Assembly: GCF_019913785.1 (NCBI RefSeq)
Contig: NZ_JAIOHK010000059.1
Coordinates: forward strand, 17,929 to 81,928
Length of the DNA stretch: 64,000 nucleotides
Reading direction: 5' to 3'
Origin: Altibacter sp.
GTDB taxonomy: Bacteria; Bacteroidota; Bacteroidia; Flavobacteriales; Flavobacteriaceae
Part shown: positions 16,535 through 24,490 of the stretch, in pieces
Layout of the letters: the number at the start of each line of letters is the position of its first letter
How positions within the stretch are numbered: the first letter of the stretch is position 1
Translations under genes and position numbers: made by a program
The notes under the pieces: model-generated
Told to the model about the DNA's origin: nothing
What the model saw: the letters and a program-made list of their open reading frames with translations, nothing else
Database searches by the model: none

Positions 16535-19500
16535 TTATTGCTGAAATTTTTGAAATGCGGTAAGTATTTTTTGGACGGAAGTCATATGTTCAAAGGTCAA
16601 GAGCAATCGGAGTCCGGTCCGGGTTTCTTTTTCCTTCATTTTAACGGTTTGTGCATGCTCCTGCACAAACTGAAGCACCTTGGTAAAAGCGGGACTTTGA
16701 TAAAATGCACTTTGCTGGTCGCTCACAAAATAACCCACGAGCTTCCCTTTTTTCATCACCACTCGTTCCAGCCCCATGGAAATGGCAATCCATTTAATCC
16801 GAACACTGTTTAAAAGATCTACTGCGGGCTTGGGCAATTCTCCAAAGCGATCCACCAATTCCTGTTCAAATTTCTGAAGCTCTGCTTCAGTCTTCAATTC
16901 GTTTAATTTAGTGTATAGATTAAGGCGTTCGGTAATATTGTTCACATAGCCGTCCGGGAAGAGCAATTCGAAATCGGTATCGATCACCATTTCTTTTACG
17001 TAGTCTTTTTTCTGATATTCCGGAGCGGTATAGAGATCTTTGAATTCCTTCTCTTTTAATTCATCGATCGCCTCTGCAAGGATCTTTTGATAGGTTTCAA
17101 AACCAATCTCATTGATAAATCCGCTTTGTTCACCCCCTAGTAAATCGCCCGCGCCTCGAATTTCCAAATCCTTCATCGCAATATTCAAGCCGCTGCCTAA
17201 ATCACTAAATTGTTCCAAGGCCGTAATTCGTTTTCGGGCATCATCGGTCATGGCCGAATCGGGAGGTGTTATAAAATAACAGAACGCCTTTTTGTTGCTT
17301 CGCCCCACACGTCCCCGCATCTGGTGGAGGTCGGATAGGCCAAATTGATTCGCGTTGTTAATGAACATGGTATTGGCATTGGGCACGTCCAAGCCACTTT
17401 CGATGATGGTGGTCGACACTAGGACATCAAATTCATTATTCATAAAGGCCAGCATCAAATTCTCCAACTTTTTACCTTCCATTTGGCCATGACCAATCCC
17501 AATCTTGGCATCGGGAACCAATCGTTGGATCATGCCGGCCACTTCTTTAATATTTTCAATGCGATTGTGTACAAAGAATACCTGTCCGCCGCGCGAAATT
17601 TCATACCGAATGGCATCGCGAATGGTTTCTTCCGAAAAACGGATCACATGGGTCTCCACCGGGTACCTATTGGGAGGAGGAGTTGTAATAACAGAAAGAT
17701 CCCTTGCCGCCATCAAACTAAACTGAAGCGTTCGAGGAATTGGTGTTGCTGTTAGGGTAAGTGTATCCACATTTTCCTTGATAGTCTTTAGTTTGTCCTT
17801 TACCGCCACACCAAACTTCTGTTCTTCATCGATAATAAGCAGGCCAAGATCTTTAAATACAACCGATTTGTTAACCAATTGATGTGTACCGATCACAATA
17901 TCCAACCTTCCACTCTTAAGATCTTCTAAAATCGTACGACGCTCTTTGGTAGTCCTAAATCGATTGAGATAATCCACACGCACCGGCATTTCGGCCAATC
18001 GTTCGGTAAAGGTTTTATGGTGTTGAAAGGCCAAGATGGTCGTGGGAACTAATACAGCGACCTGTTTTCCATTATCGACAGCCTTAAAAGCAGCGCGAAT
18101 GGCGACCTCTGTTTTTCCGAAGCCCACATCGCCACAGACCAGGCGGTCCATAGGACGTTCGCTTTCCATATCGCGTTTCACATCTTCGGTCGAGGTAATC
18201 TGATCTGGGGTGTCTTCATAGATAAAGGAAGATTCTAGTTCTAATTGCAAATACGAATCGGGAGCATAAGCAAAGCCTTTTTGCAGGCGTCGTTTCGCAT
18301 ACAGTTCAATTAGATTGAAAGCGATCTCCTTAACACGGGTCTTGGTTTTTTGTTTGAGTTTTTTCCAAGCAGCACTTCCCAATTTATAGATTTTGGGCGC
18401 CGTACCGTCCTTCCCGTTGTACTTGGAAATTTTATGAAGCGAATGAATGCTGAGATACAGAATATCACGGTCCCCATAGATTAATTTTATGGCCTCCTGT
18501 TTTTTTCCTTCTACCTCTATCTTTTGGAGCCCGCCAAACTTCCCGATACCATGATCGATATGGGTGACATAATCCCCTACTTCCAAATTGGTGAGTTCTT
18601 TTAAGGTAATCGCCTGTTTTTTGGCGTAGCCATTCTTTAACTGAAACTTATGGTAACGTTCAAAGATTTGATGGTCTGTATAGCAAACATATAGTCCGTC
18701 ATGGTCGATAAACCCCTGATAAAGTGGAAATACAAGGGTTTCAAACTGATCTACTTTTTGTTCGGCATCTTCAAAAATGTCATGAAACCGTTTGGCTTGT
18801 TGTTCGCTGCTGCAGAATATATAATTCTTATATCCAGTGGCCGTATTGGCATTTAGGTTTTCGATAAGCAGATTGAATTGCTTATTAAATGAAGGCTGGG
18901 GGGAGGTATGATACTTAATCTGGACCGGATAGTCCGGGTCCTGTGTTGCCGAAAGCTTGACCGTTGTAAATTCTGAAAGTTGTTTTTTAAATAGCGCGGA
19001 GGTGCAAAAAAGCTCCTCGGGTCTTGTCGCAGCTATTTCTCCTTTTATTTCTAAAAATGTGTCTGTTGCCTTTTTGAAGAGCTTGTCGATGCTACTGAAA
19101 ATTAGTTCCTCATTTTTGTGGAATACCACGGTTTTAGCAGCAATATACTTCAAAAAGCCTTCCCGCTTTTCTTCCATCATTTTGTCGGCTACATTGGGAA
19201 TGATGGCGACCTTTTTCACCTGTTCCAAGGACAGTTGCGTTTCTACATCGAAGGTTCGAATACTGTCTACATCGTCGCCGAAGAATTCGATGCGATAAGG
19301 CTCATCGTTGCTAAATGAAAAAACATCCAGAATACCACCACGCACCGAAAATTCTCCGGGTTCGGTCACAAAATCGGTGCGCTTAAAGTGATACGCGAAC
19401 AACACTTCATTTACAAAATCGATGGTAAGATTGTCGTTCACTGAAATCTTCAACGTATTCTTTTCAAGCTCTTTTCGGGTCACCACTTTCTCGAACAAGG

Positions 19501-19879
19501 CTTCGGGATAAGTAACGATGAGCGCCGGCTTTTTCCGTGAATTGATACGGTTTAACACTTCGGAGCGAAGCAGCACATTGGCATTGTCTGTTTCTTCTAT
19601 TTGATAGGGTCTTCGGTAGCTTCCAGGATAAAAGAGCACGTGCTGATCTCCCAATATATTTTCAAGATCGTTGAGGTGGTAGGCGGCCTCTTCTTTGTCA
19701 TTCAGAATTAATAAAAAGGGTAGTTCGGTGGCTTTGAAAACTTCAGCAATTATCAGCGATGTCGCGGAGCCAACCATACCCGAAACGCATATATTGGATT
19801 CGGATTGAGCAATAGCTTTCCCTAGTTTTCGGGTGGCCGAAGACTGTGCAAAAAGCGAAGAAACCAAGGCTTTGCTCAT
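16535..19879 (-). CDS. mfd: Transcription-repair coupling factor Mfd
   Basis: Removes RNA polymerase stalled at DNA lesions and recruits UvrA. The 1114 residues follow the family order. An N-terminal UvrB-like module comes first, then a CarD-like RNA-polymerase interaction domain around residues 425-500 (LEVGDYVTHIDHGIGKFGG). The helicase core follows, with Walker A GDVGFGKTEVA near 580, the DEEQ box LLIIDEEQKFGV, TATPIPRTL, and the STTIIESGLDVPNANT and MRGRVGRS motifs. The C-terminal TRCF domain is last. It has its own promoter box in the 28-bp gap after the upstream PLP-enzyme gene, so close to the ATG that the mRNA may be leaderless. Confidence 0.97.
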   Translation of the reverse strand: MSKALVSSLFAQSSATRKLGKAIAQSESNICVSGMVGSATSLIIAEVFKATELPFLLILNDKEEAAYHLNDLENILGDQHVLFYPGSYRRPYQIEETDNANVLLRSEVLNRINSRKKPALIVTYPEALFEKVVTRKELEKNTLKISVNDNLTIDFVNEVLFAYHFKRTDFVTEPGEFSVRGGILDVFSFSNDEPYRIEFFGDDVDSIRTFDVETQLSLEQVKKVAIIPNVADKMMEEKREGFLKYIAAKTVVFHKNEELIFSSIDKLFKKATDTFLEIKGEIAATRPEELFCTSALFKKQLSEFTTVKLSATQDPDYPVQIKYHTSPQPSFNKQFNLLIENLNANTATGYKNYIFCSSEQQAKRFHDIFEDAEQKVDQFETLVFPLYQGFIDHDGLYVCYTDHQIFERYHKFQLKNGYAKKQAITLKELTNLEVGDYVTHIDHGIGKFGGLQKIEVEGKKQEAIKLIYGDRDILYLSIHSLHKISKYNGKDGTAPKIYKLGSAAWKKLKQKTKTRVKEIAFNLIELYAKRRLQKGFAYAPDSYLQLELESSFIYEDTPDQITSTEDVKRDMESERPMDRLVCGDVGFGKTEVAIRAAFKAVDNGKQVAVLVPTTILAFQHHKTFTERLAEMPVRVDYLNRFRTTKERRTILEDLKSGRLDIVIGTHQLVNKSVVFKDLGLLIIDEEQKFGVAVKDKLKTIKENVDTLTLTATPIPRTLQFSLMAARDLSVITTPPPNRYPVETHVIRFSEETIRDAIRYEISRGGQVFFVHNRIENIKEVAGMIQRLVPDAKIGIGHGQMEGKKLENLMLAFMNNEFDVLVSTTIIESGLDVPNANTMFINNANQFGLSDLHQMRGRVGRSNKKAFCYFITPPDSAMTDDARKRITALEQFSDLGSGLNIAMKDLEIRGAGDLLGGEQSGFINEIGFETYQKILAEAIDELKEKEFKDLYTAPEYQKKDYVKEMVIDTDFELLFPDGYVNNITERLNLYTKLNELKTEAELQKFEQELVDRFGELPKPAVDLLNSVRIKWIAISMGLERVVMKKGKLVGYFVSDQQSAFYQSPAFTKVLQFVQEHAQTVKMKEKETRTGLRLLLTFEHMTSVQKILTAFQKFQQ

Positions 19880-19885
19880 AAAGGC

Positions 19886-19893
19886 GCAAAGAT
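19886..19893 (-). promoter_or_regulatory. mfd -7 promoter box adjacent to the start codon
   Basis: TATCTTTG (minus strand) is a perfect TAnnTTTG match ending 7 bp before the mfd ATG. With the usual few-base distance from box to transcription start, the RNA would begin at or next to the ATG. Confidence 0.55.
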
Positions 19894-19907
19894 ACTACGC
19901 TGTATTT

Positions 19908-21053
19908 TTAAATAAAACAAGAAATGAGTTTTTCTATGTCTTCTTTACTATTATAAACATTGGGGGAGACTCGAATAGCATTGCCTCGATAGGACACAAA
20001 AATATTTTTAGATGTTAAACATGCCTTAATTCGCGCAATGGAGTGGTTGTCTTTAGGATAGACTCCAAATAAATGTTGGGCGCGAAACTTGGGATCTTCC
20101 ACGAAATAATCTTTGGTGTTCAGCTGCTCTAGCGCTTCCCTTGTAATTGAGCTACAGTACTCCTGAATGGCTTGCGGAGTCCATTCCAGCAGTTGTTTAA
20201 TGGCTTCCGAAAGCATTGGAGTTAGTATGAAATTACTGGATTCCCCCACATCGTATCGCGTGGCCTTTGCCTTAAAGGTATCGTTATAATTTACCAGATT
20301 TGAAAAATTTTCACTGCCCTCATGGTTCATCCAATTGTTCTCCAACGGATTTCCATGGTGAAACCGTTCTCCGAAATAAGCCAATCCAAGGCCATAGGCT
20401 CCCAGTAACCATTTGTACCCGCCACAGATAAGGGCATCGGGTTGAACTTCACCAACCGAAAAGGGCATGGCTCCTACACTTTGGGTGCCATCAATAATAA
20501 GATAGGCTCCTTCTTCGGAGCAGCGTTTCCGAATTTGTTTCAAATTAAAAAAGGTGCCATCGGCCCAGTGTACGTTTGGAATTGCGACTACTTTAGTTTT
20601 TGGCGTGATGGCTTCTAAGACCGCTTCGTTCCAACGCTCGGCACGGCCTACAGTAAGAGCAGGGGCCACGACGGTTTTTACAACTACTCCTTTTTCAAGT
20701 TCCAGTTGTTTCCAGGCGTAGTAATTGCTCGGAAATTGTTCTTGCAGTAGTACCACCTCATCACCTGGAGCGAATGAAATGTTCTTGATCACCGTAGCAA
20801 TTCCGTAGGAAACCGAAGGGATTATTGCAATACACTCGGGATCCGGAGCCTCAATTAATTGTGCAAACCGCTCTTTAAGGATTCTTTTTTCCGAAAAGAA
20901 ATCACTTTCGGAAATTAAATAGGGAGTTGCTTTTTTCTGAAGATGTTTTATACCAACTGCTTCAACAGATTGCAATTGGGGAGCCATATACGACCCGTTT
21001 AGATAGGTAATATCTTCGGGCAAACGAAACAAATGTTTTTGATTGGTCAGCAT
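19908..21053 (-). CDS. PLP-dependent aminotransferase class V family protein
   Basis: A 381-residue fold-type I PLP enzyme related to kynureninase, cysteine desulfurase and isopenicillin-N epimerase families. The cofactor lysine is K214 in ICGGYKWLLGAYG. The aspartate binding the pyridine nitrogen is D188 in IIDGTQSVG. PNVHWADGTFFNLKQIRKRC is also typical. No cysteine-bearing loop of the SufS/IscS kind stands out, so I do not call it a desulfurase. It lies alone upstream of mfd, which carries its own promoter, so function cannot be inferred from neighbours. Confidence 0.88.
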   Translation of the reverse strand: MLTNQKHLFRLPEDITYLNGSYMAPQLQSVEAVGIKHLQKKATPYLISESDFFSEKRILKERFAQLIEAPDPECIAIIPSVSYGIATVIKNISFAPGDEVVLLQEQFPSNYYAWKQLELEKGVVVKTVVAPALTVGRAERWNEAVLEAITPKTKVVAIPNVHWADGTFFNLKQIRKRCSEEGAYLIIDGTQSVGAMPFSVGEVQPDALICGGYKWLLGAYGLGLAYFGERFHHGNPLENNWMNHEGSENFSNLVNYNDTFKAKATRYDVGESSNFILTPMLSEAIKQLLEWTPQAIQEYCSSITREALEQLNTKDYFVEDPKFRAQHLFGVYPKDNHSIARIKACLTSKNIFVSYRGNAIRVSPNVYNSKEDIEKLISCFI

Positions 21054-21120
21054 GGTTTTAAGATAATAGTTTAAACCGAATTTTCCGAGGCGATTTCAGA
21101 TAAAAGTAAAATACTAATTT

Positions 21121-21128
21121 TATATTTG
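21121..21128 (+). promoter_or_regulatory. Promoter -7 box of the TerB-like gene
   Basis: TATATTTG fits TAnnTTTG exactly and lies 17 bp before the ATG at 21146. A TTTC element at 21094-21097 is at a plausible -33 distance. Confidence 0.65.
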
Positions 21129-21145
21129 CAGTATAAAATTGAACT

Positions 21146-21574
21146 ATGTCATTTACCGATTTATTTGAAAGTGGAGAACACTCCAGAAATTTAGGACATT
21201 TTGCTTCTATCGTTAGCATTGCCGCTGTGGACGGGGTAATTAGCCCTGAAGAAGAAAGGATGTTAAAGCGATTTGCCCGAAAATTAGATATTACAGAAAC
21301 CGAATATGGTCAGGTGTTAAAAAACCCGAAACAGTTTCCTATTAGTCCGCCAAACTCAGCCGATAGACGGTTGGAACGTATGCACGACCTGTTCGAGATG
21401 ATATATGCAGATCACGATATCGATGATGATGAACGCAACTTGATTGAGCGGTATGCGATTGGTTTAGGGTATACGCATGATCTCGCTTCCAAATTGATCA
21501 AGCGATCCATTGAAATATATGAAGGAGGACTCGATTTGGAAGATTACCGTTATTTATTAAACAAGAAGAAGTAA
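21146..21574 (+). CDS. TerB-like (tellurite resistance B fold) protein
   Basis: A 142-residue all-helical protein of the TerB/DjlA-N type. The acidic repeat typical of the fold occurs twice: SIAAVDGVISPEEERMLKRFARKL in the first half and MIYADHDIDDDERNLIERYAIGL in the second. Such domains bind metal ions or act as scaffolds near membranes; in this short stand-alone form the role is unknown. It is a single gene with its own promoter, converging on fbp with a 40-bp gap. A second TerB-like protein occurs at 49193-49528. Confidence 0.85.
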   Translation: MSFTDLFESGEHSRNLGHFASIVSIAAVDGVISPEEERMLKRFARKLDITETEYGQVLKNPKQFPISPPNSADRRLERMHDLFEMIYADHDIDDDERNLIERYAIGLGYTHDLASKLIKRSIEIYEGGLDLEDYRYLLNKKK

Positions 21575-21614
21575 GCCTTTTTGAAAAGGGATTTCTTTAA
21601 AGGGAAGTTTACCC

Positions 21615-22619
21615 TTAGCCTTTTTGCATAAATTCCTCTGCCTTATCTACCATTAATTTACTTCCGCAGAAGAAAGGAGCTCGTTGGTGGAGTGTAGTTG
21701 GTTGAATATCCAAGATGCGTTCAAACCCGTTGCTGGCCTTGCCTCCTGCCTGCTCGGCTATATAAGCCATAGGATTACACTCGTATAGTAGTCGCAATTT
21801 ACCTTCCGGGTTTTTAGAAGTATTTGGGTAAATATAGATGCCCCCTTTAATCATATTTCGATGGAAATCAGATACCAAAGAGCCAATATAACGTGAAGTG
21901 TACGGGCGATCACCTTCTTCCAACTGGCAATATTTTATATAATTCTTCACCCCCTGTGGGAAGTGAATATAGTTTCCTTCATTCACCGAATAGATAGTTC
22001 CCGATTCCGGGATTTTCATGTTCGGATGGGACAAATAATAGGTCCCAATGGCAGGGTTTAGTGTAAAACCGTTTACACCGTGCCCGGTGCTGTAAACAAT
22101 CATTGTTGATGTTCCATAGACAATATAGCCGGCAGCCACTTGTTTGTTTCCGGGTTGCAGGAAATCTTCTATTGTTACCGGAGTTCCGGACGGAGTCACT
22201 CTTCGATAGATTGAAAAAATGGTTCCTACCGAAACGTTGACATCAATATTGGAAGAACCATCCAAGGGGTCCATTAGGACCACATATTTGTTGTCGTTTT
22301 TTTGGTTACGCCCTTTGATGGTGATAAAATCATCCTCTTCTTCACTGGCAATGCCACAAACGATCTCTCTGTTGGTAAGTGTTTTGATAAACACTTCGTT
22401 GGCGTAGACATCTAGTTTCTGCTGACTTTCTCCTTGGATGTTGGTTTCTCCCGCATTCCCAAGTATATCAACCAAACCGGCTTTATTGACCTCGTGGTTG
22501 ACCACCTTGGCGGCCAAACGTATCGAATTGATTAGTCGAGACAACTCTCCGGAAGAATATTGAAATTCACCTTGATTCTCAATAATAAACTCGCCTAAGG
22601 TTTGATTCTTTTTTGCCAT
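21615..22619 (-). CDS. fbp: Fructose-1,6-bisphosphatase class I
   Basis: Gluconeogenic phosphatase hydrolysing fructose 1,6-bisphosphate. The start at 22619 ([12 protein letters not shown]) matches the family N-terminus and leaves room for the divergent promoters; it gives 334 residues. Characteristic motifs are [10 protein letters not shown], the metal-binding [52 protein letters not shown], and the C-terminal [23 protein letters not shown]. All metal ligands visible in these motifs are intact. It is divergent from the diamine-acetyltransferase-like GNAT and shares an 86-bp promoter region with it. Confidence 0.96.
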   Translation of the reverse strand: MAKKNQTLGEFIIENQGEFQYSSGELSRLINSIRLAAKVVNHEVNKAGLVDILGNAGETNIQGESQQKLDVYANEVFIKTLTNREIVCGIASEEEDDFITIKGRNQKNDNKYVVLMDPLDGSSNIDVNVSVGTIFSIYRRVTPSGTPVTIEDFLQPGNKQVAAGYIVYGTSTMIVYSTGHGVNGFTLNPAIGTYYLSHPNMKIPESGTIYSVNEGNYIHFPQGVKNYIKYCQLEEGDRPYTSRYIGSLVSDFHRNMIKGGIYIYPNTSKNPEGKLRLLYECNPMAYIAEQAGGKASNGFERILDIQPTTLHQRAPFFCGSKLMVDKAEEFMQKG

Positions 22620-22649
22620 TGTGAAGGGTATCGTAATGTGAATTTGCCG

Positions 22650-22687
22650 CAAATATCGTGATTTTTAAGAAAATGAACCGATATTTG
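22650..22687. promoter_or_regulatory. Divergent fbp / GNAT promoters arranged as an inverted repeat
   Basis: CAAATATCG at 22650-22658 and CGATATTTG at 22679-22687 are exact complements with 20 bp between. Each contains GATATTTG, one mismatch from the -7 consensus TAnnTTTG, pointing towards fbp and towards the GNAT gene. The symmetry could also serve one dimeric regulator. Confidence 0.5.
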
Positions 22688-22705
22688 TCACGCAAAACGA
22701 ACGTC

Positions 22706-23185
22706 ATGCGTATAAACATCCGAAATGCGACAAAAGAAGACATGTCAATGGTCCGTGACCTTATTGTCGAACTCGCCGTTTTTGAAAAAGAACCCGATGC
22801 AGTGGAAGTCAGCATTGATGATTTACAAAAGGCCGGATTTGGTGCGACGCCAAAGTTTAGCTGCTTTGTTGCGGAGGTAGCCGGGGAAATTGTTGGAATG
22901 GCTTTGGTCTATTTTCGGTTTTCTACCTGGAAGGGACCTACGTTACATCTAGAAGACCTAGTGGTAAAGGCAAGTATGCGTGGAAAAGGAGTTGGAGAGG
23001 CCTTGTATGCCAAAGTCCTGCAATTTGGACATGATAAAGGGGTAAAGCGTGTGCAATGGGAAGTATTGGGGTGGAATGAAGGCGCGATAAAGTTTTATGA
23101 ACGAAGCGGAGCTAAGGTATTGCGAGATTGGCATGTGGTACATATGGATGAAACCGGTATGAAAAATTATATTGACAATTTATAG
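22706..23185 (+). CDS. GNAT acetyltransferase, diamine (SSAT/thialysine)-like
   Basis: A 159-residue GNAT close to spermidine/spermine and thialysine N-acetyltransferases. It has MRINIRNATKEDMSMVRDLIVELAVFEKEPD at the N-terminus (read in two overlapping motifs), LEDLVVKASMRGKGVGEALY as the acetyl-CoA loop, and the family hallmark VLGWNEGAIKFYERSGA. I choose the ATG at 22706; the open frame upstream overlaps the promoter box. Its stop is directly followed by the aspartokinase ATG at 23186, so the two are translationally linked. Confidence 0.88.
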   Translation: MRINIRNATKEDMSMVRDLIVELAVFEKEPDAVEVSIDDLQKAGFGATPKFSCFVAEVAGEIVGMALVYFRFSTWKGPTLHLEDLVVKASMRGKGVGEALYAKVLQFGHDKGVKRVQWEVLGWNEGAIKFYERSGAKVLRDWHVVHMDETGMKNYIDNL

Positions 23186-24442
23186 ATGAAGATCTTCAAA
23201 TTTGGTGGGGCATCCGTAAAAGATGCCGAAGGTGTTAAAAACTTAGTAACCGTTTTAGAGAAAACGGAAGAGAAAAATCTTGTAGTTGTGGTTTCGGCCG
23301 TGGGCAAAACAACCAATGCACTCGAGGAGGTAGTACACAACTATTTTTCAAAAAGCGAAGCATTAGAGGCTTCAGTAAGCGAAGTATACGATTATCACTA
23401 TCGAATCCTCTCAGATTTATTTCCTAACACATCGCATGAAGTGTATGGAAAGATCAATCAGTTTTTTAAGGAACTAAAGGGCTTTTTGAAAAGGACAAAA
23501 TCTAAAAATCACGCCTTTGTGTACGATCAGGTGGTGTCTTTTGGTGAATTACTCTCAACAACTATTGTTTCGGCTTATCTTCAGGAGGTTGGGATTAAGA
23601 ATACTTTTTTGGATGTTCGCAACTGTATCTGTACCGATGCGAATTACCGCGATGCTAACGTGAATTGGGAACTCACGCAACAGGCTATTCAAAACAACGT
23701 ATCAAACAAAGGAATTACAGTGACCCAGGGGTTTTTAGGTTCTGAGAATACAAATAATTTTACCACAACACTTGGTCGAGAGGGGAGTGATTATACAGCG
23801 GCTATTTTCGCGTATTGTTTAAACGCTGATAGTGTGACAATTTGGAAAGACGTTGCGGGCGTGTTGAATGCAGATCCTCGATATTTTTCGAAAGCCCAAT
23901 TATTACATCATATTTCATATCGAGAGGCGATCGAATTGGCCTTTTACGGCGCAACAGTTATCCACCCGAAAACCTTACAGCCTTTGCAACGAAAGGAAAT
24001 TCCACTTTTTGTAAAGTCCTTTTTGAATCCAACAGCGCCTGGAACCTGCGTGGGCAAAGGTGTTTTACTAGATCCGTTGACGTCCTGTTTTATTCTGAAA
24101 AAAAATCAGGTATTGATTTCACTTTCTTCTTTGGATTTCAACTTTATGATGGAACATCATATAGGTGATGTATTCAAGTGGTTGCACGAATACAAAATGA
24201 AGGTAGAGCTTATACAGAATTCGGCCATAAGCTTTTCGGTCTGTGTCGATAATAAATACGACACCCTAGAGCTACTTCTGGCAAAACTTCGCGAACAATT
24301 TAAAGTCAAATGGAACGAAGGGGTGACCCTTTATACGGTTCGCCATTCTAAACCTTCAGAAATTAAAGCACTTACCGAAGGTAAAACCGTATTATTAAAG
24401 CAGGAAAGCAGAGAAACCGTACAGGTGGTTGTTAAAGAATAG
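23186..24442 (+). CDS. Aspartate kinase, monofunctional
   Basis: First step of the aspartate family pathway (lysine, threonine, methionine): phosphorylation of aspartate. The 418-residue protein begins with MKIFKFGGASVKDAEGVKNL, the kinase signature (KFGGxS). It continues with QVVSFGELLSTTIVSAYL, LGREGSDYTAAIFAYCLNA (substrate loop), VTIWKDVAGVLNADPRYF, and EAIELAFYGATVIHPKTLQPLQ. A reduced ACT-type region follows at the C-terminus, so feedback control may differ from classical LysC. It starts immediately after the GNAT stop and is followed 48 bp later by the acyltransferase fusion gene, which has its own promoter. Confidence 0.93.
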   Translation: MKIFKFGGASVKDAEGVKNLVTVLEKTEEKNLVVVVSAVGKTTNALEEVVHNYFSKSEALEASVSEVYDYHYRILSDLFPNTSHEVYGKINQFFKELKGFLKRTKSKNHAFVYDQVVSFGELLSTTIVSAYLQEVGIKNTFLDVRNCICTDANYRDANVNWELTQQAIQNNVSNKGITVTQGFLGSENTNNFTTTLGREGSDYTAAIFAYCLNADSVTIWKDVAGVLNADPRYFSKAQLLHHISYREAIELAFYGATVIHPKTLQPLQRKEIPLFVKSFLNPTAPGTCVGKGVLLDPLTSCFILKKNQVLISLSSLDFNFMMEHHIGDVFKWLHEYKMKVELIQNSAISFSVCVDNKYDTLELLLAKLREQFKVKWNEGVTLYTVRHSKPSEIKALTEGKTVLLKQESRETVQVVVKE

Positions 24443-24457
24443 TACAGATTCTTTCGC

Positions 24458-24465
24458 TATATTTG
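24458..24465 (+). promoter_or_regulatory. Promoter -7 box of the acyltransferase fusion gene
   Basis: TATATTTG, an exact TAnnTTTG, 25 bp before the ATG at 24491, lies in the 48-bp gap after aspartokinase. Confidence 0.6.
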
Positions 24466-24490
24466 TGTTTCGTAATAACCTAACTACCTG

